Position numbers and translations under genes: made by a program. A model generated the notes under the pieces. The model did no database searches. It saw only the letters and a program-made list of their open reading frames with translations, and had not been told where the DNA came from. 64,000 nucleotides of DNA from Bacteroidota bacterium (GTDB taxonomy: Bacteria; Bacteroidota; Ignavibacteria; Kryptoniales; JAKASW01), in the NCBI GenBank assembly GCA_021794075.1, contig JAJYRM010000001.1, forward strand, positions 42,861 to 106,860. The letters run 5' to 3'. Position 1 is the first letter of the stretch. Every line of letters begins with the position of its first letter. Positions 10,501 to 19,975 of the stretch are shown here, in pieces.

Positions 10501-10605
10501 AAGTTTTTCAAACTCTTCGTTGATTTCATCTACATACGGAAGGAGTTTCTTCGCATCCCGTTCGTGTTTTGAGCCAAAAATCTTGCCAAATGCGGATAAT
10601 GCCAT
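7552..10605 (-). CDS. secA: Preprotein translocase ATPase SecA
   Basis: The 1017-residue motor of the Sec pathway. Walker A is MATGEGKT at about 158-165. The DEAD-type segment is DEVDSVLIDEARTPL, and helicase domain 2 has GRGTDIKLGPGV and the RQLRGRAGRQGDPG motif. The C terminus ends in the zinc-binding SecB/phospholipid tail with CPCGSGKKYKNCHG. Compared with the compact proteobacterial form, an extra charged coiled segment of about 55 residues precedes Walker A (about 50-105), and a large insert lies in the preprotein cross-linking region. Both are familiar in SecA of the Bacteroidota/Chlorobiota. AGAGGA precedes the ATG. Confidence 0.98.
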   Translation of the reverse strand: MALSAFGKIFGSKHERDAKKLLPYVDEINEEFEKLQSISDDELKAKTGAFRNRIKEETAEIEREIADLKEKLKGDVEGEERKAVYKDLDELEQERDDMIADILDDILPEAFAVVKDACRRLVGTSWDVTGHKVVWDMVPFDVQLMGAAVLHEGKIAEMATGEGKTLVAVMPLYLNALPGRGAHLVTVNDYLAKRDSEWMGKVFEFLGLTVGCIQSDMDTTQRRAMYNCDITYGTNNEFGFDYLRDNMGVEAEDIVQREHYYAIVDEVDSVLIDEARTPLIISGPVGSTEHSFDDMKPRVERLVNEQIRLVNKYAADIEKFLSEGNEKEAGVLLLRGYRGFPKNNRLAKILNEPANKRLMQTTELEYLKDQGQRMHEIDDELYYAVDEKTHVIDLTDKGRDYLASSQTDKDMFVLPDIGNEVAAIDGDKDLTAAQVQRKKEELYALYAERSDRIHTVNQLLRAYTLYEKDVEYVVQDGKVLIVDEFTGRILQGRRYSEGLHQAIEAKESVKVERDTQTLATITLQNYFRLYKKLAGMTGTAETEAGEFFDIYKLDVTVIPTNRSLARDDMNDFIYRTKREKYNAVITEIEEMKKQSRPVLVGTTSVEVSETISRMLKRRGVAHEVLNAKQHQREAEIVSRAGMPGAITIATNMAGRGTDIKLGPGVVEKGGLHIIGTERHEARRIDRQLRGRAGRQGDPGSSRFYLSLEDDLMRLFGSDRIARVMDRFGMKEGDVIEHPMITKSVERAQKKVEENNYAIRKRLLEYDDVMNQQREVVYDRRRHALVGERLKDDIFGMMRELVDEVVDKYYDDGDIAGLIDDLRRTFLVEVNFTPDEFRRFGKDGVSDRVVKAAVEFYNNKEKELGIEMMSRLERMATLQVIDEKWKEHLREMDDLKEGINLRAYGQKDPVVEYKREAFDMFVQMLKDINREVLQIVYRAFPAVPEEIPQRRASRPRREQMQLQHESAVGFGMQANREPAAQGAEGQIKRKPVRVAEKVGRNDPCPCGSGKKYKNCHGK

Positions 10606-10864
10606 CTTTCCTCTTAAAATTTCTCAAAAAAATATAGCCAGACCGCCCCCCTTAATCAAGGTAACGGTCTTTTGACTTTAGAGCCGCTGGAATTACATTA
10701 TAGACGAGTCGAGTGCGATTTACTTGCCCCTACGCACCATGTATACCTACCAGTTCATCCCTACCTTTTGATTGTCGCCCGACGATGCCGGCGAGACTGA
10801 AGACTCCGTCCGGTAATGTTAACGAAAACAAGAGAAGAGTTTTCCAAATACAACGGAGGGCACG

Positions 10865-13837
10865 ATGCTCGATGGTGCTAATGTCGAGCAGCAAGAAGGC
10901 GCCGGTATCTCCCAGATAGCGGCAAACATCGTTTTCTTCTTCGGGGCCGCCATCACGCTTTCATGGATGATGGGGCTGCCGCTCTTATGGTCCGAATCAT
11001 GGCCCATCAGGTTGACGCGCCCAAACGCTGGACTCAGTTTCCTGATCGCCGGCCTCGCCCTCAGGCTGGTTCATGAAAACAGGATAACCGGAGAATGGAA
11101 ATTCCCCGAAATCAGGCTTGAGTTTACGGTGCGAAGGACCGTCCAGGTTCTCGGGGCGCTTCTCGCGATCATCGGGATCCTCACGATTGCCGAACATCTG
11201 TTCGGATTCAACTTGCGAATCGGAACTTTCATCATATTTCAGAGATGGTTTTTGGAAATCGACGACCTAAACGCGAGAATGAGTATCGTCACCGCCCTGC
11301 AGTTCTTTCTTGCCGGCATGATGTTCATGTTTCCAGACAAAGTGATCGGAAGGGTCGCATACCCGTCGGAACTACTCGCCGTGATGCTCCTGGGCCTCTC
11401 TCTCGATTCTTTCGTGGCGTTCCTGTACATGAGCGACAGAGTGGCTGACATCCGTTCGGACGCGCCGATCCCCATCGTATCCTCAATTATGTTCTTCGTT
11501 CTCTCGGTAGGATTTCTCGCATCGAGACAAAATCGCGGACTGGTCGCGCTTTGGTTGACAAAATATAACGGCAGCACAATTGTTCGGAAATGGCTTCCCA
11601 TCTTTACAGTCGCGATAATACTGACCGGCGCCGCCGTGGACATCTTGCAGGATTACAGGCTTCTCCAGTCGGGCGTCGCCCTTTCAATTTTCACCGTTGT
11701 CACGATTTCATTCACTGCCGTTGTAGTGATGTTCTCGGCGGTTTACCTAAACAATTTCGAAAGAGAACTTTTGCACACGAACAAGCTGTACGCGGTGCTC
11801 AGTCAGTCAAACGAAGCCATGGTCAGGACAAAGGACCGGGGTCTGCTCTTGAAATCCGTGTGCGAGACAATGACAATCTTTGGAGATTTTGCGGCATCAT
11901 GGATTTGCCTTGAAGATAACGGGATCGATGTTCCAGAAGTCTATACCAGTTTGAGGCAAGGTATTCCGCCGTTCAGGGAAGAAATCGGAAAGCTGCGAGA
12001 GCTCTTCGAGTCCGATCCAATCCGCCGGGTTTTGGAGGAAAGCGAATACGTTACCATCAGTGACACGCAGAGCGACAGCCTCCACTCTTCGATAGAAGGT
12101 TTGATGAATCAGGCCGGGCTCAAGTCCATGATGATACTCAAGTTGACTAACTTCGGGGAGACATCGGGACTGATGGGCGTGTGCTCTCAGGAAACCGACT
12201 ATTTCAAGGCAAAGGAAATAGATCTCATTCGCGAGGTCGCCATGAATCTTTCATTCGCGCTTGAAGGGCGACAACGCGAGGCGCAACGTCAAAGGGCCGA
12301 GGAGGCATTGAGAGACAGCGAAGAGCGGTTTCGCGAGACATTCGAAAAAGCGGCGGTCGGGATAGTACTTATGACCCCCAGCGGGATCATCATGCGCGCG
12401 AACCCGGGATTTTGCCAGATAACCGGGTGCGAGGAATCGGAACTGACAGGGACCTCCTTCCTGGAAATAACGCATGAAGAGGAACCCGGAAGAGACAGAA
12501 CTAACCTCGAGAGGATGCTGAAGGGCGAAATAGCGACATACTCAGCCGAGAAGCGGATCATGAGAAAAGAAGGAAAGTATATATGGGTAAATCTCTCTGC
12601 CGCACTCGTGCGCGGGAATGCCGGTGAGCCACTGAATGTCATTAGCATTATTCAGGATATATCCGAAAGGAAAGAAGCCGAAGAGTTACTGAGAAAGAGC
12701 AGGGCGCAATACCAAGAATTTTTCGAGGAAGATATTACGGCGGACTTCATTGCTACAGTCGAAGGGGAAATAACTTCTTGCAACCCCTCCTTTGCAAGAA
12801 TCTTCGGCTTTTCATCCGTCGAAGAAGCGATGCAGTCGGATGTTTTCGCACTCTATCAGAGCCCGGCGGAGCGCAAAGAATTCCTGCAGCTTCTGGAGGA
12901 GGCCAAGAAAGTGGAATATCACGAAATGACGATGAGAAAAAAGGACGGGTCGGAGATATACGTGATAAGGAGCACCTTCGGAATTTTCGACGGCCGAGGA
13001 AAACTCGTGCGGACAAAGAACTATCTCTTCGACGATACGCGAAGAAGAATTCTCGAGAGGCAAATTCTCCAGACCCAGAAGATGGAAAGTCTCGGCACTC
13101 TTGCGGGGGGAATCGCGCACGATTTCAATAACATTCTCACGATAATCATGGGACACGCCGGCCTCTTGAAGAAAAAGGAGTTTATGGACGACCGGGTCAA
13201 GCTTAGTCTGGAAGCCATCGATTTGGCGACCAGGCGTGGCGCCGGATTAATACGCCAACTCCTCACCTTTGCAAGAAGGGAAGAGCGCACGCTCGAAAAC
13301 ATTGACATCAATGAAATCGTTAGGGACCTCTATAAACTCCTCGGAGAGACTTTTCCACGCCTTGTGAATATGACTCTAAAACTCGACGACAGCCTTCCGC
13401 TGATTATCGGGGACCCGAACCAGATCCACCAGGCACTGCTCAATTTATGCGTGAACGCCAGGGATGCCATGCTCGACAAGAAGGACGGAAGAACGCCGGG
13501 AGGGACACTGAGTCTTTCTACAACGCTTGTCAAAGGAAAGGATGTACGTCCTGCGTTTCCGAAGGCGATTCGCGATGAATATGTAAGGATAACCGTCGAG
13601 GATACTGGCGCCGGCATGGACAACACCACTCAGGCTCATATCTTCGAGCCATTCTTTACTACCAAAGACTTTGGAAAAGGGACCGGACTGGGGCTTGCGA
13701 CAGTTTACGGCATCATCGATGGGCATGAGGGTTTCCTAGATGTCTCAAGCGAACAGGGCGTCGGCACGAGCTTCACCATTTATATCCCGGCCAAATCTTC
13801 AGAGCAGATAACCGAAGCTTCCGACAATAGTCAGTGA
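10865..13837 (+). CDS. Membrane histidine kinase with GAF and two PAS domains
   Basis: A 990-residue sensor kinase without a receiver domain. The first 300 residues hold about eight predicted membrane helices and are not a named sensor domain that I recognise. A GAF-like segment (about 320-470) follows, then two PAS domains (ERFRETFEKAAVGIV and RAQYQEFFEEDITAD), each with a PAC-like C-terminal piece. The phosphoacceptor is H752 in AGGIAHDFNNIL, the NtrB/PAS-kinase type, followed by a HATPase_c domain with DTGAGMD and GTGLGLATV. GGAGG lies about 8 bases before the ATG. No regulator gene is adjacent, so this is an orphan kinase. Confidence 0.9.
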   Translation: MLDGANVEQQEGAGISQIAANIVFFFGAAITLSWMMGLPLLWSESWPIRLTRPNAGLSFLIAGLALRLVHENRITGEWKFPEIRLEFTVRRTVQVLGALLAIIGILTIAEHLFGFNLRIGTFIIFQRWFLEIDDLNARMSIVTALQFFLAGMMFMFPDKVIGRVAYPSELLAVMLLGLSLDSFVAFLYMSDRVADIRSDAPIPIVSSIMFFVLSVGFLASRQNRGLVALWLTKYNGSTIVRKWLPIFTVAIILTGAAVDILQDYRLLQSGVALSIFTVVTISFTAVVVMFSAVYLNNFERELLHTNKLYAVLSQSNEAMVRTKDRGLLLKSVCETMTIFGDFAASWICLEDNGIDVPEVYTSLRQGIPPFREEIGKLRELFESDPIRRVLEESEYVTISDTQSDSLHSSIEGLMNQAGLKSMMILKLTNFGETSGLMGVCSQETDYFKAKEIDLIREVAMNLSFALEGRQREAQRQRAEEALRDSEERFRETFEKAAVGIVLMTPSGIIMRANPGFCQITGCEESELTGTSFLEITHEEEPGRDRTNLERMLKGEIATYSAEKRIMRKEGKYIWVNLSAALVRGNAGEPLNVISIIQDISERKEAEELLRKSRAQYQEFFEEDITADFIATVEGEITSCNPSFARIFGFSSVEEAMQSDVFALYQSPAERKEFLQLLEEAKKVEYHEMTMRKKDGSEIYVIRSTFGIFDGRGKLVRTKNYLFDDTRRRILERQILQTQKMESLGTLAGGIAHDFNNILTIIMGHAGLLKKKEFMDDRVKLSLEAIDLATRRGAGLIRQLLTFARREERTLENIDINEIVRDLYKLLGETFPRLVNMTLKLDDSLPLIIGDPNQIHQALLNLCVNARDAMLDKKDGRTPGGTLSLSTTLVKGKDVRPAFPKAIRDEYVRITVEDTGAGMDNTTQAHIFEPFFTTKDFGKGTGLGLATVYGIIDGHEGFLDVSSEQGVGTSFTIYIPAKSSEQITEASDNSQ

Positions 13838-13924
13838 CTGATAGTTAATTCATCCAACCGACCCATTGCTCGGTGGAGGCGCTGAAAAAGATGAGAGGGA
13901 TACTGATTCAGTAAAGTTATGAGA

Positions 13925-13970
13925 AACCGCGACTCGCCTTTTTGTTCAATAACGAAGGCGAATCGCGGTT
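13925..13970. terminator. Bidirectional terminator hairpin between convergent genes
   Basis: A 16-bp inverted repeat, aaccgcgactcgcctt/aaggcgaatcgcggtt, with one mismatch and a 14-nt loop. It lies between the end of the plus-strand kinase gene (13837) and the end of the minus-strand peptidase gene (13984). No long T-run follows on either strand, but position and stem length fit a shared terminator. Confidence 0.6.
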
Positions 13971-13983
13971 GTCAGAAGTCCGT

Positions 13984-15954
13984 CTACTTTCCTACCCAAA
14001 CATTGTTTGACGGATTTACATCAGGAAGGACTTTATTGGGATCAACTATTACCGAGTCGATTGGACTTGTCGAATCGTAATGTAATGTGTATATGCCGCT
14101 CGTTTCCCAGATCTCGACGGGAAGATTGATTCTGCCCACCTCTCCGTTCGACTGCTTCACCTCAACAGTTACCGGCATCACCATCTGATCCTTGTTCTGA
14201 AGCGTGATGAGCGAACCTTTTGACGGATTACCGTCGACATAACTAACGCTGTCCACAGCTTGATCGAGCTTATAGTTCTTGACGAACCATTCTTTCCAGA
14301 ACCAGTTGAGATTTTCTCCAGAGGCATCGTTCATCGTTCTAAAGAAATCTTCCGGAGACGGATGTTTATAAGCCCACCGACGTATGTATGTTCGGAAGGC
14401 GTAGTCGAATCGCTTATGGCCCAGCACGTATTCGCGAAGCATATACAGACCGAGTGCGGTCTTGTAATACTCGAGCGTATGAAGATAGCGCCCGGGGATC
14501 GCGTCGGCGTACGATATTATTGGCTGTGACTTCGGGTTCAGGAGGTAGGGGACGATATCGCGAGCTGGATTCTTTGCCTCAGGATCGAATTCACCGTCGC
14601 GTTTCGGCGCGTACTCGCCGTGGTTGAACTGGTCCGAAGCATATATGTCTATGAACGTGTTAAATCCTTCGTCCATCCACGCATTCTGACGTTCGTTCGA
14701 GCCAACTATCATCGGAAACCAGTTGTGTCCCAGCTCGTGCGCCGTCACTGCCCAGAGCGTCTTCCCCGTCATTCCCCACCAACAGAAAACGATGCCGGGA
14801 TATTCCATCCCTCCAACAGGTCCGGCGACGTTTATCGCGGCCGGATATGGATAGACATACCAGTCTTTTGAGAAAATTTCTATGCTCGCCTTGGTATACT
14901 CGGTGGACCTTCCCCATGCCGAATCGGACGCGCTCTCGATCGGGTACACGGATTCGGCGAGAGATTTCTTCCCGCCCGGCAAATTGATCCTTGCCGCGTC
15001 CCAAATGTACGCGCGCGAACACGCCCACACGGCATCACGCGCATGATCCATTCTGAAGTGCCACGTCAGCATTCCCTTTTCCGTCGGACGCGTCTCCGGT
15101 TTACCGATCTCTTCCGGAGAAACAATGTAGACTCTCTTATCGCTCTTCCGCGCCTCATCGATTCTCCTCCGTTCCTTCGCAGTGAGGACACTTTGAGGAT
15201 TTAGCAGAACTCCCGACCCGACCACGATTTGGTCCGCCGGAACGGTCACGCTGTAATCGAAGTTACCGTATTCGCAGTAAAACTCGCCGTCTCCCAGGAA
15301 AGGAAGGCTGTTCCAGCCATTCAGGTCATCGAACACTTCCATTCGCGGGTACCACTGGGCGATCTCATAAATCGTCCCGTTCTTCGAGCGCATCCATCCT
15401 GTCCTGCCATATCCAGCCGGCGGCACGACGAAAGAGTATCTGATTATGATTCCGAGCTTGCCGCCCCTGGCGGGTATCGGACGCTCGAGCCTGATCTGCA
15501 TGCGTGTGTCGTTGACAAGATAGTCCGCACGCGAAGTCTTCCCGTTCTGAATGATCTTGACGGATGAGATGCTGTCGCCCCCGTAGAAAGTCCGCGGAGC
15601 GTTGCCGCTTACAAGGACTCCGCGCGATCCTTTGGCAAGCTGGTTCTGCTCGACCTGGAGCCAAACATAGTGGAGCTCGTTCGGACTGTTGTTGGTATAA
15701 GTTATCTTGACTGTTCCCGTGATCGTCTTGGTGGTAGTGTCAAGAGCCGCCGCGATTTCGTAATCGGCGCGGTTCTGCCAGTAGCCAGGTCCTGGGGCGC
15801 CGTTAGCGCTCCGGTAAATCGAGCTTCCGTTTGCGTCGAAGTTTGGATCGAACACCTTATGCGGGTCGTACCCACCGCTGGCTTGCGAGAAGGCTTTCGA
15901 GACCGGGACGACGAGGCAGAAAATGAGGAACAGTACCGTAAAGTTTTGTTTCAT
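13984..15954 (-). CDS. Secreted M1-family metallopeptidase
   Basis: A 656-residue gluzincin aminopeptidase-like protein. It shows the M1 zinc motif HELGHNW with the third ligand in WMDEGFN, and a GGMEYPG substrate-binding loop in place of the classic GAMEN. The N terminus is a Sec signal peptide (basic start, [16 protein letters not shown]), so it acts in the periplasm or outside the cell. The ORF track uses a GTG nine codons upstream. The ATG at 15954 is preferred because AAAGG lies 9 bases before it and the signal peptide then has normal length. The substrate is unknown. The gene appears monocistronic. Confidence 0.88.
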   Translation of the reverse strand: MKQNFTVLFLIFCLVVPVSKAFSQASGGYDPHKVFDPNFDANGSSIYRSANGAPGPGYWQNRADYEIAAALDTTTKTITGTVKITYTNNSPNELHYVWLQVEQNQLAKGSRGVLVSGNAPRTFYGGDSISSVKIIQNGKTSRADYLVNDTRMQIRLERPIPARGGKLGIIIRYSFVVPPAGYGRTGWMRSKNGTIYEIAQWYPRMEVFDDLNGWNSLPFLGDGEFYCEYGNFDYSVTVPADQIVVGSGVLLNPQSVLTAKERRRIDEARKSDKRVYIVSPEEIGKPETRPTEKGMLTWHFRMDHARDAVWACSRAYIWDAARINLPGGKKSLAESVYPIESASDSAWGRSTEYTKASIEIFSKDWYVYPYPAAINVAGPVGGMEYPGIVFCWWGMTGKTLWAVTAHELGHNWFPMIVGSNERQNAWMDEGFNTFIDIYASDQFNHGEYAPKRDGEFDPEAKNPARDIVPYLLNPKSQPIISYADAIPGRYLHTLEYYKTALGLYMLREYVLGHKRFDYAFRTYIRRWAYKHPSPEDFFRTMNDASGENLNWFWKEWFVKNYKLDQAVDSVSYVDGNPSKGSLITLQNKDQMVMPVTVEVKQSNGEVGRINLPVEIWETSGIYTLHYDSTSPIDSVIVDPNKVLPDVNPSNNVWVGK

Positions 15955-16221
15955 TTGGGATGCCTTTAAGATGTTTTTCACATTTCAAAAAAAAGAAACG
16001 CTTATCAAGCAACTTTATTTTAGGGGCACGTAAGTCTATTTATGAACTCAATCTCGATGGAGCGAGACAATTTGTTTTCAAAAATATACCTTCGGAGGAA
16101 GCGAAAGGCAAAAACACGCGGAACATTTCCATTTTCGGCTAAGACAACCTTGAGTCTTGAAACATGCCACGGCAGGCTTGGATTCGTTATTAACCGGTAC
16201 TAAATTCAGCGGACAACGACC

Positions 16222-18663
16222 ATGAAACGATCAGCCATATTTCTCGCGGCGGCAGCAATCGCCGGTATTGTTCTCTTCATTGCTTTAATCCCAAGGTATT
16301 CAATCCTTTATTCGATAGACAGCAGACTGGACCGCGGCCAGGCCATCAGCTACTCGAAAAAGATAGCGGAGAGGGTCGGAGTGAAACTCCCTTCGAACCT
16401 GATGCAGAACACGACTTTCTCGGCTGAAGGTGTCTCGCTCGCGTATTCGAGGTCGAAGGTGGGTACGTATCGTACGAATGAGGCGGTAAGGTCCGATTCG
16501 CTTCCTCTCAATTACTGGGATGTGCTGTGGTTCGACCCCGCGAAGCAATCGGTAAACGGGACGATGTTTGAAGCGGAGATCTCAGCCGGAGGAAAACTGA
16601 CGGAATACAGGCGCTTCGTCCCGGACACCGCTTCAGGCATCGTTCTCCAAGGAAACGTTGCTCTGGCAAACTTCAGCAAATTCTGGAAAGACCACGATCT
16701 TTCACGGCTGACCGGGGTGTCTCTTTCAAGACTGAAGCTGAGCGCGTCCGAGCCGGTCGTCCTGGAACACAGGCAGGACTGGTCGCTGACGTTTTCAAAC
16801 GACAGCACCGCGATACCGGGCTTGAAAGAGGAGTTGAAAGCGAGGCTCGATGGGAACGAAGTTACGAGCCTGGACATCAGGTACCGCCCTCCGGAACAGT
16901 TCAGGATCGACTACGCCGCGAAGTCTTATCCTTATGTCTTCCTGACGTTCATATCATGGATCGCGATGTTCCTGTTCTTTGCGGTGGGGCTTGTTATCTT
17001 CCTTAAGAGGTACAATGAAGGTGAAGCGGGCATAGGATCGTCACTCTTCGTAAGCATCGCCTTCTACGTTACTTCAGCCATCGCAATGGCACTTTCCTTC
17101 CCGTCCCTTGGGAAAGGCCTGGGGATCGGTACGATGAATATCTTTTACTTGACGCTTATCGTTTCAGGCATCATCTTCCTCCTCTGGCTTCCGCTGGTTT
17201 CAATACTCACATTTTCGTCATGGGGTGTGGGAGAATCGTCCGCTCGTGCGATATGGCCTGAGAAGCTTCACTCGTTCGACGCCGCGTCCCACTTCAAGAT
17301 CTTCAACGAAAAGCTTGGCGGATCGGTATTGCGCGGTTACGCCTATGGCGGGATGTTTCTCGGCCTGTACGCCCTCCTGCATCCGCTCCTTCGCTTACAT
17401 GAATATCCTGGCGAGTTCATGGGTGGCGGTACGCCGCTGGATTCATTCGTTCCTTCGGTGAAGGTGCTCGCAGATGCTTTCGCGATGGCGCTCTTCAGCG
17501 AGACATTCTCGAGATTGGGAATACTCTCATTCTTTGGGCGAAAGAAATTAGGCAAAGGGATCGCCGCCTCTTTGATACTCTTCTTTCCCGTGCTTTTCTA
17601 TCCGATGCCGTTCGGTGAATATGGTGTTATCGCGGAGATATTGTTCTGCATAGCACTCTCCGCAGCATTCATATGGCTCTTCCTGAAATATGACTTCATA
17701 ACGGTTTTGGTTGCCGGTACGATCTTCTGTTCCGCCCAGGGGCTGATACCCATATTCTCGTCTTCAAACGCTTACTTCCAGACGAACTCCCTAATCGCGA
17801 TCGTATTGTTCGTACTGCCGGTTCTCATATCGTTAGTCGCCTTGTGGCGAAAGCAGGCTTTCGAGCTGACGGTGGACTTGATGCCTGCGCACATCCGCCG
17901 GATCAGCGAACGAGAGCGTATGGCGAAGGAGCTGGAGATCGCGAAGAACGTACAGAACAACCTCCTTCCTAGAACAACGCCGTCTGTTCCACGGCTGGAG
18001 TTCGGCGGGATGTGCATTCCAGCGCTAGAAGTCGGCGGCGACTATTACGACTTCGTGCAGATGCACGGAGGTCTCATCGGAACCGCAATCGCGGACGTGT
18101 CAGGGAAAGGATTGCCCGCTGCGATATACATGACACTTACGAAAGGCGCCTTGCTCGCGTCAGCTGAAGATCAGCCATCACCAAGAAGGGTACTTAACAA
18201 GATCAACCAGATAGTGTACCATTCCATTTCCCGAGGCACCTTCATAAGCATGATCTACGCGGTCATTGACCCCAGGACACATAAGGTGAAATTTTCCCGC
18301 GCAGGACACAATCCGCTCGCCTTGTTCTCATCGAATTCGACTTCTGCGAAACTCTTCACGCCAAACGGCCTGGCCCTCGGACTTGACGACGGAGAGAAGT
18401 TCGACTCGACGCTCGAAGAAATGGAGATAGCCTTGATGCCTGGCGACGCGCTGGTATTCTACACCGACGGTTTCACAGAGGCTATGGATTCCGAATCCAA
18501 CGAGTTCGGCGAAGAGAGGCTTGTCCAGCTTATCGAATCGGCACGCCATCTCCCGGTAAAAGAGATGATCGCGAAGATAGATTCCGGCGTCAGGAAGTTT
18601 GTCGGCGGCGCACCCCAGCACGACGACATGACCATGGTGGTGATCAAAGTAAAAGCGGAATAA
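16222..18663 (+). CDS. Membrane-anchored SpoIIE/RsbU-type protein phosphatase
   Basis: 813 residues. The C-terminal 240 residues are a PP2C-like SpoIIE domain (EVGGDYYDF, IADVSGKGLPAA, AGHNPL, FYTDGFTEA, QHDDMTMVV) of the kind that dephosphorylates anti-sigma-antagonist proteins. A helical linker (ERMAKELEIAKNVQNNLLP) joins it to the membrane part. The N terminus has one helix, an extracytoplasmic region of about 210 residues with no recognised domain, and then about ten membrane helices. Part of the membrane region (SETFSRLGIL and following helices) resembles a degenerate CPBP/Abi intramembrane protease fold, which is a weak observation. No anti-sigma or antagonist gene is adjacent. Confidence 0.85.
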   Translation: MKRSAIFLAAAAIAGIVLFIALIPRYSILYSIDSRLDRGQAISYSKKIAERVGVKLPSNLMQNTTFSAEGVSLAYSRSKVGTYRTNEAVRSDSLPLNYWDVLWFDPAKQSVNGTMFEAEISAGGKLTEYRRFVPDTASGIVLQGNVALANFSKFWKDHDLSRLTGVSLSRLKLSASEPVVLEHRQDWSLTFSNDSTAIPGLKEELKARLDGNEVTSLDIRYRPPEQFRIDYAAKSYPYVFLTFISWIAMFLFFAVGLVIFLKRYNEGEAGIGSSLFVSIAFYVTSAIAMALSFPSLGKGLGIGTMNIFYLTLIVSGIIFLLWLPLVSILTFSSWGVGESSARAIWPEKLHSFDAASHFKIFNEKLGGSVLRGYAYGGMFLGLYALLHPLLRLHEYPGEFMGGGTPLDSFVPSVKVLADAFAMALFSETFSRLGILSFFGRKKLGKGIAASLILFFPVLFYPMPFGEYGVIAEILFCIALSAAFIWLFLKYDFITVLVAGTIFCSAQGLIPIFSSSNAYFQTNSLIAIVLFVLPVLISLVALWRKQAFELTVDLMPAHIRRISERERMAKELEIAKNVQNNLLPRTTPSVPRLEFGGMCIPALEVGGDYYDFVQMHGGLIGTAIADVSGKGLPAAIYMTLTKGALLASAEDQPSPRRVLNKINQIVYHSISRGTFISMIYAVIDPRTHKVKFSRAGHNPLALFSSNSTSAKLFTPNGLALGLDDGEKFDSTLEEMEIALMPGDALVFYTDGFTEAMDSESNEFGEERLVQLIESARHLPVKEMIAKIDSGVRKFVGGAPQHDDMTMVVIKVKAE

Positions 18664-18709
18664 TGGGATAGTACTGACTTGGCGATGCGTGAGGCTGGAA
18701 AATCTCAAG

Positions 18710-18906
18710 CAGCCCCGTATGGGCGAAATGATTATAAAATAATATCCGTCCGCAATACTAAACCACGAAGGGGTGACATAGTCACAGGATGTGGGTGATG
18801 GAACAGTGGAACAATGCAATAGAGGAAAGTTGGATAAATGGATTTGCGGAATTTGAAACGCAGATGGTGCCATTAAGCCGCGTAGCGGCGACATGTTTGC
18901 AGAAAG
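18710..18906. repeat. Three diverged copies of a hairpin-containing interspersed repeat
   Basis: The 18664-18991 spacer has no gene but holds three related units: agccccgtatgggcgaaatg (18711), aaccacgaaggggtgacat (18760) and aagccgcgtagcggcgacatg (18875). They share the pattern AGCC-CGTAGGGGCGACATG followed by an A/T-rich piece. The third contains a perfect GCCGC-GTA-GCGGC stem. Read on the minus strand they create peptide-like fragments such as MSPLRGL and ISPIRG, which is why the track shows a long ORF at 18328..18915. That ORF is an artefact of the repeats running into the phosphatase gene. I recall similar unnamed repeats from other FCB-group genomes, which I cannot verify here. Confidence 0.6.
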
Positions 18907-18991
18907 ACACACCACTCAGTACGTTGAGCCTCTTTGGGGGCAACTCGTTTTCAGAAGAGCGAACTGCGACTCACCTTCATGGAAGAGAATC

Positions 18992-19801
18992 TCAGGAGAT
19001 GAGTCGTAGCTTCTCGAGCAACGCCGCATGCAAGTACGGATTCGCCGCCAGCGCGGTCTTGGCGTAAACCGTCGCGTTCCCTTCGAAGTCCGTGAAGATC
19101 CCACCAGCCTCTTCGATGATCGGCTTTATCGCCGCGACATCCCACGGGCTCACTATCGGATCGAGCATAGCTTCGGCCTCCCCTTCGGCTACAAAGGTAT
19201 ATCCGAAGCAGTCACCGAAACCTCGATCATGGTACGACAGATTCGTGATGTCAAGGAAGCCCTTTTCGTACTTCGTCCCGAGGAAGTATTTCAAGCCTCC
19301 ATACACGATGGACGATTTCTCGAGTTCCTTCAGCTTACTTACCCTGATCCTTTTACCGTTGCAGAAGGCTCCGTGTTTTCTGGAAGCGTAGTAAGTCTTT
19401 TTCAAAGCGGGCAGCGACATGATGCCGGCAATAATTTCACCTTCGTGTTCCAGGCCACACAGCGTACCCCAGTAAGGTATGCCGCGCGTGAAGTTCCTGG
19501 TGCCGTCGATCGGATCTATGATCCACCGGTACTCATGCCCTTCTGAATTATCGCCGAACTCTTCACCGAAAAATCCGTGCTCGGGAAATTTCTTCGAAAG
19601 CTCTCCGATGAGAAATTTCTCGCATGACTTGTCCGCGATCGTAACCGGACTCTTGTCCGATTTGTAGTCGACGCGGAATTTTGAGCGGAAGTATTTGAGC
19701 GTGATACGCTCGGAGGCCTTGACAACCTTCAGAGCATATTCAAGTTCTTTCTGATGTGATTTCAATGTGACGTTTAAAGCCGGTTCCCTTTTTAACACCA
19801 A
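18992..19801 (-). CDS. Inositol-monophosphatase-family phosphatase, HisN-like
   Basis: A 269-residue Mg-dependent sugar-phosphatase-fold enzyme. It has the metal-site motifs GEEFG and DPIDGTRNFTRG, then SPWDVAA near the C terminus. The wording around the active site (DPIDGT-NF-RGIPYWGTLCGLEH) is that of histidinol-phosphate phosphatase HisN rather than SuhB, but no other his gene is nearby, so substrate assignment is inference. No ATG is available near the family N terminus. The frame opens with TTG (or GTG one codon on), with GGGAG about 11 bases upstream. It is the last gene of a four-gene minus-strand cluster, 18 bases after the small basic protein gene. Confidence 0.82.
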   Translation of the reverse strand: MVLKREPALNVTLKSHQKELEYALKVVKASERITLKYFRSKFRVDYKSDKSPVTIADKSCEKFLIGELSKKFPEHGFFGEEFGDNSEGHEYRWIIDPIDGTRNFTRGIPYWGTLCGLEHEGEIIAGIMSLPALKKTYYASRKHGAFCNGKRIRVSKLKELEKSSIVYGGLKYFLGTKYEKGFLDITNLSYHDRGFGDCFGYTFVAEGEAEAMLDPIVSPWDVAAIKPIIEEAGGIFTDFEGNATVYAKTALAANPYLHAALLEKLRLIS

Positions 19802-19819
19802 CCGGCTTTAGTCTCCCAT

Positions 19820-19936
19820 TTATGCCTGTGTCGCTTTAGCTTTGGCAGCGGCTGCGCGGCGTGCCCGGGTTTTGGCCTTCAGCTTCTTTACTTTTTGGTG
19901 ATGCTTCTTTTTGGCAACTTTTGTCTTCTTGTTCAT
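19820..19936 (-). CDS. 38-residue Lys/Ala-rich basic protein (not in ORF track)
   Basis: A short frame below the track's length cut-off encodes 38 residues with 13 Lys, 3 Arg, 10 Ala and no acidic residue. It starts MNKKTKVAKKK and ends in an Ala/Lys/Arg-rich stretch. A strong Shine-Dalgarno sequence (AAGGAG) sits 6-7 bases before the ATG. The gene lies between two same-strand genes with gaps of 39 and 18 bases. Composition resembles small basic ribosome-associated or nucleoid proteins (bTHX-like or histone-H1-tail-like), but I do not recognise a family. The Shine-Dalgarno sequence and placement make it likely to be translated; its function is unknown. Confidence 0.7.
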   Translation of the reverse strand: MNKKTKVAKKKHHQKVKKLKAKTRARRAAAAKAKATQA

Positions 19937-19975
19937 CTCTACTCCTTGTTCGTTTTTTGTTTGTTGAAAAATCTC

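Noticed and set aside
7561-10572. Series of long plus-strand ORFs (7561, 8569, 9829)
   Set aside because: All are antisense to secA, which is intact with every expected motif.
10672-10708. TTGACT...TATAGA as a promoter for the kinase at 10865
   Set aside because: The spacing is over 20 bases and the site is more than 150 bases from the start codon, so it is not supported.
18328-18915. 195-residue minus-strand ORF beginning MVCLSANMSPLRGL
   Set aside because: Composed of hairpin repeats and the antisense of the SpoIIE-type phosphatase gene.
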